A stretch of 12,919 nucleotides of DNA from Megamonas hypermegale. Its GTDB lineage: Bacteria > Bacillota > Negativicutes > Selenomonadales > Selenomonadaceae. The notes beneath the pieces were generated by a model that had not been told where the DNA came from, did not search any database, and worked only from the letters and a program-made list of their open reading frames with translations. The translations under genes and the position numbers were made by a program. The stretch is taken from contig DCFC01000024.1 in assembly GCA_002314325.1 (NCBI GenBank), forward strand, positions 50,459 through 63,377, read 5' to 3'. Within the stretch, counting starts at the first letter, position 1. Every line of letters starts with the position of its first letter. This document shows, in pieces, positions 1 through 5,986 of the stretch.

Positions 1-99
1 GTATAATAGTTTATATTTAGTGAGGTTAAGTGCCAACATCGAACGAATATAAACTATTATACTGCTGGTTACAGGCTCGATGTTTTACTAGCACAATGG
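1..99 (+). repeat. Large imperfect palindromic repeat, copy A (truncated by window start)
   Basis: Positions 1-17 and 46-62 are perfect 17-bp inverted arms (GTATAATAGTTTATATT on the left) around a 28-nt loop at 18-45 containing TAGTGAGGTTAAGTG and CAACATCGAACG. The right flank at 74-99 (AGGCTCGATGTTTTACTAG then CACAATGG) matches the flank of copy B at 1865-1986 in inverted orientation. Over 1-62 the two copies differ at three positions: one in the loop and two that are a compensating stem pair. The left outer arm lies upstream of the window. There is no coding sequence in it. It lies downstream of thyX but has no T-tract, so it is not an ordinary terminator. The window opening inside a repeat could mean a contig end, but this cannot be told from sequence alone. 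Confidence 0.85.
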
Positions 100-134
100 A
101 TTAGATATAGCTCGTTATACTATTCTTTTTATAT

Positions 135-824
135 TTACTTTTCGCGTAGTTTGAGCATTTCCTGAAACTTACCGCAGGTCATAGCACCTTCCGGACACTG
201 ACCGGTGCGGACGCATGTTGCCCCGGCATTTTTAAACAACAGCGGAGCGACTTTCTTCACTTCCGCCAGCATCAGATAAGCCATTTGGCGGATTTCCCAT
301 TGAGCGCGGTTACAGCAACGCAGCGAGAAGAAATGCAGAAGCGAACGGGCGTTGAACGTTGCCAGGATTTTCGTTTCCGCCGCATTGGCAAGCACATAGC
401 GTGCGTCCTCTTTCGGAATGTCCATAGCCGTCAGTTCATCGTACGTTTGACGAATGGTATTCATCAGATTGGTGAATTTTTCCTTAGCCTGAGGATTTTG
501 CGCAATGGACGGTGGCAGTACATATTCAAAATCATGTTCGCTGACATAGCGCTGGGACTGCTGCGAATAGGAAGCAATGCGGTGGCGTACCAGCTGATGT
601 GTGAGTACGCGCGAAATACCCTCTATGGCAAATGTGAACGTAACGTGCTCCATAGTGGAGGCATGACCCATGCTGACTATTTTCTGCACGAGCTTTTCCA
701 CCTGCTCATCCGACATTTTTTCCGCCAGCTCTTCCGCGCCGCAAGGCGAATAGCACAGGCGAGCCGCCATAGCTACCGTTCTTTCCGGCTGGTCGGTATA
801 TTTCATAAGTTTAACTTTGATCAA
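135..824 (-). CDS. thyX: Flavin-dependent thymidylate synthase ThyX
   Basis: This enzyme makes dTMP from dUMP in the cytoplasm, using methylene-tetrahydrofolate as carbon donor and FAD/NADPH as reductant; it replaces ThyA. The ThyX signature RHR-x7-S is complete at residues 80-90 ([11 protein letters not shown]), and the conserved arginine-rich segment [10 protein letters not shown]...EIRQMAY follows. The C-terminus has a cysteine cluster ([15 protein letters not shown]) seen in many clostridial ThyX proteins as I recall. I chose a TTG start at 822-824: AAGGAG at 833-838 sits 8 nt ahead of it and the protein then opens [11 protein letters not shown], the usual ThyX opening, giving 229 aa. An ATG at 845 in the same frame would add seven residues (MSEGERT) but lies upstream of that Shine-Dalgarno. 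The gene has its own promoter at 871-899 and lies 3' of trxB on the same strand. No clear terminator follows it. Confidence 0.95.
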   Translation of the reverse strand: MIKVKLMKYTDQPERTVAMAARLCYSPCGAEELAEKMSDEQVEKLVQKIVSMGHASTMEHVTFTFAIEGISRVLTHQLVRHRIASYSQQSQRYVSEHDFEYVLPPSIAQNPQAKEKFTNLMNTIRQTYDELTAMDIPKEDARYVLANAAETKILATFNARSLLHFFSLRCCNRAQWEIRQMAYLMLAEVKKVAPLLFKNAGATCVRTGQCPEGAMTCGKFQEMLKLREK

Positions 825-870
825 AGTTCTCTCTCCTTCAGACATAAAATTTTATTCTAAACAGATTTAT

Positions 871-899
871 ATTATAGCATAGAACTATGAAGGATTGAA
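871..899 (-). promoter_or_regulatory. Promoter for thyX
   Basis: On the minus strand the sequence reads TTCAAT (894-899), a 17-nt spacer, then TATAAT (871-876), preceded by TGC, an extended -10. The -35 is weak (3 of 6) but the extended -10 compensates. It lies between trxB and thyX, so thyX can be transcribed independently. Seen in sequence; activity is inferred. Confidence 0.6.
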
Positions 900-906
900 A
901 AATTTA

Positions 907-1821
907 TTACGCATTCAGATAATCTGTAACGGATTTTATCGCGTTCGCCCCGTCCGAAGCGGCCGTTATAACCTGGCGCAAAGCTTTCGTGCGCAAATCT
1001 CCGGCTACGAAAAAGCCTGCCGTATTGGTAACGCCCGTTTCATCGGCGATAACGTAGCCCGCTTTATCTGTCGCTACGAAATCCGGCACCAATTTATTGT
1101 TTGGTATCATGCCCACAGCTACAAAAATGCCGTCGACAGCGATTTCTTTAGTTTCTCCCGTCTTTTGCAGTTCGATTTCCAGTGTTGTTACCTTTTTATC
1201 GCCTTTGATGGATTTAGGAACGGCCGACGGCACGAATTCCACATTCGGCAGAGCGAAAATCTTTTCCTGTGAATGCTTATCGCCGCGCAGTTCATCCCGG
1301 CGGTGGATTAAATAAACCTTCTTGCAGATTTTCGCCAGAAACAGCACATCTTCAAGCGCCGTATTGCCGCCGCCGATTACAGCCGTAACCTTATCGCGAA
1401 AGAACATACCGTCGCAGGTGGCACAGTAATAAACGCCGCGGCCCAGAAACTGCGCTTCGCCCGGAATGTTCAATGTGCGCGGATTGGCGCCCGTCGCCAG
1501 AATAACCGTTTTCGTGACGATATCGTCCTGCCCGTCGATTTTCAGCGTAAAGGATTTATCATCATTTCGTTCAATAGCCGTTACAGTTGCTTCCTTAATT
1601 ACCGCTCCGAGCTTTTCTGCATGTTCCTGCAACGCCATCGAAAACGACGCGCCGTCGATATTCGGCATGCCCGGATAATTATCCAAGTCATTTGTCGTGA
1701 CAATCTGCCCGCCGCTGTAGCCCGCTTTTTCCAGCACAACATAATCAAGCGCCGCACGTGACGCATAAATAGCAGCCCCGAGCCCCGCCGGTCCGCTGCC
1801 GATAATAACCGTATCCAACAT
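907..1821 (-). CDS. trxB: Thioredoxin reductase (NADPH, FAD)
   Basis: This flavoenzyme passes electrons from NADPH to thioredoxin in the cytoplasm and so supports disulfide reduction and peroxide defence. The 304-residue protein is the normal size for low-molecular-weight TrxB. It shows the FAD dinucleotide-binding GSGPAG at 8-13, the redox pair in CATC at 133-136 followed by DG, the NADPH-binding GGGNTA at 150-155, an HRRDELR stretch at 173-179 and a second FAD contact GD at 274-275. The C-terminal KALRQVITAASDGA is typical. Start is the ATG at 1821 with GAGGTGA a few bases upstream. A clear promoter is not visible: the upstream 45 nt lead straight into palindromic repeat copy B, which carries TATAAT on both strands. 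Ribonucleotide and thymidylate metabolism next door (thyX) is compatible but may be coincidental. Confidence 0.96.
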   Translation of the reverse strand: MLDTVIIGSGPAGLGAAIYASRAALDYVVLEKAGYSGGQIVTTNDLDNYPGMPNIDGASFSMALQEHAEKLGAVIKEATVTAIERNDDKSFTLKIDGQDDIVTKTVILATGANPRTLNIPGEAQFLGRGVYYCATCDGMFFRDKVTAVIGGGNTALEDVLFLAKICKKVYLIHRRDELRGDKHSQEKIFALPNVEFVPSAVPKSIKGDKKVTTLEIELQKTGETKEIAVDGIFVAVGMIPNNKLVPDFVATDKAGYVIADETGVTNTAGFFVAGDLRTKALRQVITAASDGANAIKSVTDYLNA

Positions 1822-1864
1822 AAAATCACCTCAAAATCAGATAATGTGTAAACCAATCGTCCCC

Positions 1865-1986
1865 GTTGTGCTAATAGAATATCGAGCCCGTGTCGGCAGT
1901 ATAATACTTTATATTCGTTCGATGTTGTCACTTAACCTCACTAAATATAAAGTATTATACTGCCTTAAGATATCAGCTAACACAAC
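1865..1986 (-). repeat. Large imperfect palindromic repeat, copy B (complete)
   Basis: The inner stem is a perfect 21-bp inverted repeat, 1895-1915 with 1944-1964 (outer end GGCAGTATAATACTT), closing a 28-nt loop at 1916-1943. An outer, imperfect stem pairs GTTGTGCTAATAGAATATC (1865-1883) with GATATCAGCTAACACAAC (1969-1986). Between the stems, GAGCCCGTGTC on one side faces TTAA on the other, an asymmetric internal loop. It is an inverted copy of the repeat at 1-99; the strand given is the one matching copy A read on plus. It occupies part of the 385-nt gene-free stretch 1822-2206 upstream of trxB. The rest of that stretch holds the mobC promoter and a candidate oriT. No T-tract follows, so a terminator role is unlikely. 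Confidence 0.9.
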
Positions 1987-2093
1987 AGATATTAATCGTT
2001 ATTCAATACCTACAGTATAAACGACAAACACGGAAAAGTCAGTAACCAAATCACAAACCCGCACAAAAAATAAACCACCACAGCAAAAAACCA

Positions 2094-2122
2094 TTGAACA
2101 AAAACAAATAATCCAGTATCAT
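2094..2122 (+). promoter_or_regulatory. Candidate promoter for the mobilization genes
   Basis: TTGAAC (2094-2099), 17-nt spacer, TATCAT (2117-2122). Matches to consensus are 4 of 6 and 5 of 6. It lies 85 nt before the MobC-like start, and the possible oriT falls in the leader between them, an arrangement in which the relaxosome could repress its own genes. That regulatory idea is inference. Confidence 0.5.
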
Positions 2123-2146
2123 AGAAAGTAACCACTCGAAAGATAG

Positions 2147-2166
2147 TAGGATAGCAAGCTTAGCTA
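2147..2166. other. Candidate origin of transfer (oriT/nic)
   Basis: On the minus strand a near-palindrome TAGCTAAGCTTGCTA (2152-2166, one extra base off perfect symmetry) runs into CTATCCTA (2147-2154). From memory, the IncP/RP4 nic core contains CTATCCTG next to an inverted repeat, and relaxases of the MOBP group nick such sites. The position, directly upstream of mobC and the relaxase, is where oriT usually lies. The match is short, so this is a suggestion only. Confidence 0.35.
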
Positions 2167-2206
2167 ATGTCTAGTGAAAAAAGAATAAAGAAAGAAGGAA
2201 GAAAAA

Positions 2207-2545
2207 ATGAACACAAAAAAACAAAAACAACCCCGTCTCCAATTAAACATAAGACTTACACCCGAACAAAACGAATACATAAACAAACGCATCCAGCAAA
2301 CACAAAAAACAAAAACACAATTCGTCCTGGACTGCATAAAAGAAAACCCCGTCTACATACTGCCCCGCATGGAACAGACCATATCCCAAATAAAATACCT
2401 CGGCAACAAAACAAACGAATTATCGCAAAAATTAGACCAGTCAAACACCCAGACCGAAAAACTCCTAAAAGAACTGCAAGAAGGTTGTGATGAACTATGG
2501 CGATTATTAAAATTACTAAAGCAGGAAAAACCAAAGCAAGTCTGA
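2207..2545 (+). CDS. MobC-like ribbon-helix-helix mobilization accessory protein
   Basis: A 112-residue basic protein. Residues 10-45 (RLQLNIRLTPEQNEYINKRI onward) have the strand-helix-helix pattern of ribbon-helix-helix DNA-binding proteins used as relaxosome accessories (MobC/NikA type). Residues 60-105 are a predicted amphipathic helix or coiled coil rich in Lys, Gln and Glu. Such proteins bind oriT and help the relaxase open it. AAGGA lies 9-13 nt upstream of the ATG. Its last 49 nt overlap the relaxase start in another reading frame, a sign of coupled translation. Codon choice is unusual: the coding strand is very poor in G (my hand count over 2221-2460 gives about 25 G against 70 C), unlike the neighbouring housekeeping genes. 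I recognise the family by shape and context, not by a diagnostic motif, so I give no gene symbol. Confidence 0.75.
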   Translation: MNTKKQKQPRLQLNIRLTPEQNEYINKRIQQTQKTKTQFVLDCIKENPVYILPRMEQTISQIKYLGNKTNELSQKLDQSNTQTEKLLKELQEGCDELWRLLKLLKQEKPKQV

Positions 2546-3612
2546 AAGCAGCATTAAACTACATCAGCGACCCGCAAAAAACAACTCTGAACGAAAATAA
2601 GAAATTACTCTCAAGCCTGAACTGCTGGGGCAGTATAAAAAATATCTACGAAACAATGATAGCCACAAAAGAAATGTACAGAAAAGCTGCCGACAACAAG
2701 CACAGCGAAATGTATAAACATTTCCAGCAGTCATTCAGACCGAATGAAGTAATGCCGCAGACGGCCCATCAAATCGGTGTCAAATGGGCAGACGCCAACT
2801 TCGGCAAGCACGGCTTTGAAGTGTGTATCTGCACGCATATCGACAAAGAGCATGTCCACAATCATTTTATCATCAACTCCGTCAATGCGCTTACAGGAAA
2901 AACCATTGTCATAAACGCAAACAGGACGCTGGAACAGCTGAAAAAGAGTTCTGATGATTTGTGCCGCGAATACGGCTTGTCCGTCATCGACAGGAGCTAC
3001 TATGCGGCAGACGACAGACAAAGCAGTTACAATATGAAGAAAAAATACAGCGTAGAGCGGGAAGCATTTCGACACAGCAGCTGGCAGAAATATTTTTACG
3101 ATACGATAAAAGAAGCAATCGAAAAGGCCGCAGGAAAAGGATTTGAATTTTTCTGCCACTGTTTGGCGGAAAAACAAATTAAAGTGGAGTACGAACGGCT
3201 TAATAATGATATAATCTTTCGGCACGAAAGCAACGGCTACACCATAAGCGACAGGACACTGGAAAAGACTTTTCCTTCGCAAAATTATTTTCTGCGCAGT
3301 AATATCGAAAAAACAGTCGGTTCAATTCCAGTATATGAAATAGAACCGACGCAAATTTTATCGGAGAAAAAACAAGGGTTTTACAAATTAATAGAGAATT
3401 TATTTAAAGTCATAGACAGTGCGGGCGAAATTGCAACGAAGCAGGCGTTTTACGATTTTATGGAAGAAAACGGCTGGCTGATTAAAGATACACCGACCGG
3501 CAGAGCATTTTACCATGAAGCGACAGGCCGCATACTGTACGACAATACCATTTATAAAATCGCGAAAAAACACGAGTACTGTCTGGCGTATTTAGAGCAG
3601 CACTTGAAATAG
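2497..3612 (+). CDS. Relaxase / mobilization nuclease (HUH, MOBP-like, PF03432 type)
   Basis: Relaxases nick one strand at oriT, stay bound through a tyrosine to the 5' end and lead the strand into a recipient. The N-terminus (TKASLKAALNYISDPQKT) is typical, with Tyr22 the probable nucleophile. Motif II is around YKHFQQSF (residues 73-80). Motif III is complete: His114, Asp116 and the metal-binding trio His119, His121, His123 in HIDKEHVHNHF, followed by Asn127. Residues 1-170 form the relaxase domain; 180-371 I cannot assign. The reading frame is intact, 371 aa, so it is not an obvious pseudogene. AAGAAGG precedes the ATG by 12 nt. It overlaps the MobC-like gene and ends 26 nt before the EamA gene. 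No integrase, Rep protein or coupling protein is present within the window, so how it entered or moves is open. Confidence 0.9.
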   Translation: MAIIKITKAGKTKASLKAALNYISDPQKTTLNENKKLLSSLNCWGSIKNIYETMIATKEMYRKAADNKHSEMYKHFQQSFRPNEVMPQTAHQIGVKWADANFGKHGFEVCICTHIDKEHVHNHFIINSVNALTGKTIVINANRTLEQLKKSSDDLCREYGLSVIDRSYYAADDRQSSYNMKKKYSVEREAFRHSSWQKYFYDTIKEAIEKAAGKGFEFFCHCLAEKQIKVEYERLNNDIIFRHESNGYTISDRTLEKTFPSQNYFLRSNIEKTVGSIPVYEIEPTQILSEKKQGFYKLIENLFKVIDSAGEIATKQAFYDFMEENGWLIKDTPTGRAFYHEATGRILYDNTIYKIAKKHEYCLAYLEQHLK

Positions 3613-3638
3613 TTTGAAATAGAAGGGATGTTGATGAT

Positions 3639-4505
3639 GTGAATGAAGCAGTAAAAGGACATTTACTAGCAATATTTACTGCTATATGCTGGGGAACGAC
3701 ATTTATTTCCACCAAGATATTGCTGGTGGATTTCTCCCCGTTGGAAATCCTTGTAACGAGATTTGTCATAGGGCTTACCGTACTCTATATGATACGGCCG
3801 CATGTGCTCAAACTGAGACATGAGGAACACCGGCTGTATCTGGTGGTGGCGGCTCTTTCCGGGATTACGCTGTATTATCTGATGGAAAATATCGCCCTTA
3901 CGTATACGTATGCTTCCAATGTAGGCATCATAACGGCAACGGCGCCGTTTTTTGCGGCGATACTGGCGCGGTTTACGCTGAAAAACAGTCATTTGTCAGG
4001 GCCGTTTTTCATCGGTTTTATCGTTTCAATGATAGGTGTAGTGCTGATAAGCACGGAAGGCGGCGGACTTAATTTCAATCCGAAAGGCGATATGCTGGCA
4101 CTCGGGGCGGCGGTGCTTTCGGCCGTGTATATTGTTGTTTTGAAGAAAATCTGCACGTTCGGCTATGATTTAATCGTCATTACGCGGGAAATTTTTCTGT
4201 ACGGCATAATTTTAATGATACCGCCGATAATTTTCATGGGTTTTGACATTGATTTGATTTATCTGATAGAGCCGGTGAATTTGGCAAACATGTTGTATCT
4301 GGGCATCGGTGCTTCGGCGCTGTGCTTTCTAACGTGGAATTTTTCCACAAAATTTCTGGGTATTGTAAAGGCTACGGCGTATATATACGTAATCCCTGTA
4401 ATTACCGTGATTACGGCGTATTTCATTCTGGGCGAACCGATTACATGGATGAAAACAATCGGTATGGTTCTGGCGATAGCCGGTCTGGCGATTTCACAAA
4501 AATGA
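3639..4505 (+). CDS. EamA/DMT-family membrane transporter
   Basis: An inner-membrane exporter or permease of the drug/metabolite superfamily; substrate unknown. The 288 residues form two repeated EamA halves of five helices each, roughly 1-138 and 145-288. The opening HLLAIFTAICWGTTFISTKI and the repeat-end pattern (GVVLISTEGG near the middle, GMVLAIAGLAI at the end) are typical. Only a GTG start fits: the nearby ATGs are in another frame and hit a stop. GAAGGG lies about 11 nt upstream. There is no terminator between the relaxase and this gene, so read-through from the mob promoter is possible. A 9-nt direct repeat TTGAAATAG (3604-3612, 3614-3622) marks the junction. Its 3' end carries the trpS promoter. 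Confidence 0.93.
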   Translation: MNEAVKGHLLAIFTAICWGTTFISTKILLVDFSPLEILVTRFVIGLTVLYMIRPHVLKLRHEEHRLYLVVAALSGITLYYLMENIALTYTYASNVGIITATAPFFAAILARFTLKNSHLSGPFFIGFIVSMIGVVLISTEGGGLNFNPKGDMLALGAAVLSAVYIVVLKKICTFGYDLIVITREIFLYGIILMIPPIIFMGFDIDLIYLIEPVNLANMLYLGIGASALCFLTWNFSTKFLGIVKATAYIYVIPVITVITAYFILGEPITWMKTIGMVLAIAGLAISQK

Positions 4506-4522
4506 AGCTAATCTGTTATAAT
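4493..4522 (+). promoter_or_regulatory. Promoter for trpS
   Basis: TTCACA (4493-4498), 18-nt spacer, TATAAT (4517-4522): 5 of 6 and 6 of 6 to consensus. The -35 lies inside the end of the EamA coding sequence. The transcript leader would be about 25 nt, too short for a tryptophan T-box, and no T-box specifier or antiterminator motif is seen. Confidence 0.7.
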
Positions 4523-4548
4523 ATAGAGAAGTATAAATCTGGAGGTAA

Positions 4549-5643
<1,095 letters not shown>

Positions 5644-5651
5644 TGATGAAT

Positions 5652-5696
5652 GGACTTTGTGCCGGATTTGGCGGTACAGAGTCCGTTTTTATTTTT
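5652..5696 (+). terminator. Rho-independent terminator of trpS
   Basis: GGACTTTGTGCC (5652-5663) pairs with GGTACAGAGTCC (5673-5684), 12 bp with two G-T wobbles and a 9-nt loop, followed by TTTTTATTTTT. It starts 8 nt after the trpS stop. Confidence 0.9.
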
Positions 5697-5740
5697 CAAC
5701 GGCGGCTTGAATAGCTTTTTTCCAATTAAAATGATAAAAA

Positions 5741-5751
5741 CTTTGTATAAT
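5741..5751 (+). promoter_or_regulatory. Possible distal promoter (-10) of the OPT transporter leader
   Basis: A perfect TATAAT at 5746-5751 within CTTTGTATAAT. No good -35 is visible at 16-18 nt (CAATTA is the best placed). If used, it would give a 5' leader of about 230 nt containing the inverted repeat at 5786-5814. It lies in the 290-nt gene-free AT-rich stretch 5697-5986, where I see no other gene. Confidence 0.4.
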
Positions 5752-5785
5752 AGTAACTTTATTTGTTTAGATGTACATTTTTGAT

Positions 5786-5814
5786 AATTATGTTTAATGA
5801 TACGAAACATAATT
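5786..5814. promoter_or_regulatory. 10-bp perfect inverted repeat in the OPT leader
   Basis: AATTATGTTT (5786-5795) and AAACATAATT (5805-5814) are exact inverted arms with a 9-nt spacer. No T-tract follows, so it is not a terminator. It could be an operator or a leader hairpin. It sits about 35 nt downstream of the TATAAT at 5746. Confidence 0.5.
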
Positions 5815-5921
5815 GTAAAAATTAAATTAAATACGTAAAATAAACAGAAAAAAATCTATTAAATAACAAGTTTTCGGGGATAATCTGTTAATTTGTTTAT
5901 GTATTTAATGTGTATTTAGTC

Positions 5922-5950
5922 TTGCATTTTGTATTGTACTATTATACAAT
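5922..5950 (+). promoter_or_regulatory. Possible proximal promoter/operator of the OPT gene
   Basis: TTGCAT (5922-5927), 15-nt spacer, TATACA (5943-5948); the spacer is short. The same place holds ATTGTA (5933-5938) and TACAAT (5945-5950), a 6-bp inverted repeat overlapping the -10, which could be an operator. Weak on both counts. Confidence 0.3.
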
Positions 5951-5986
5951 TAAGCTTGATTTAATTTAGTAAAGGAGATTTTGTGT

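Noticed and set aside
285..860. 191-codon plus-strand open frame opposite thyX
   Set aside because: It lies antisense to a gene with the full ThyX signature, has no ribosome binding site and no recognisable domain; shadow frame.
1..1986. Insertion sequence with terminal inverted repeats
   Set aside because: The repeats are themselves folded palindromes, the segment has no transposase, and no target duplication is visible; copy A is cut by the window edge.
1865..1986. Palindrome copy B as a terminator
   Set aside because: No T-tract on either strand, AT-rich 21-bp stem, and it lies upstream of trxB, not at a gene end.
2167..2490. 107-codon plus-strand frame overlapping the MobC-like gene
   Set aside because: Composition is an artefact of A/C-rich DNA (Thr, Lys, His, Pro repeats); the other frame has the ribbon-helix-helix pattern and the ribosome binding site.
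3604..3622. Tandem TTGAAATAG at the relaxase end as an attachment-site duplication
   Set aside because: Nine bases in direct tandem with no matching copy at the left end of the module; likely local slippage.
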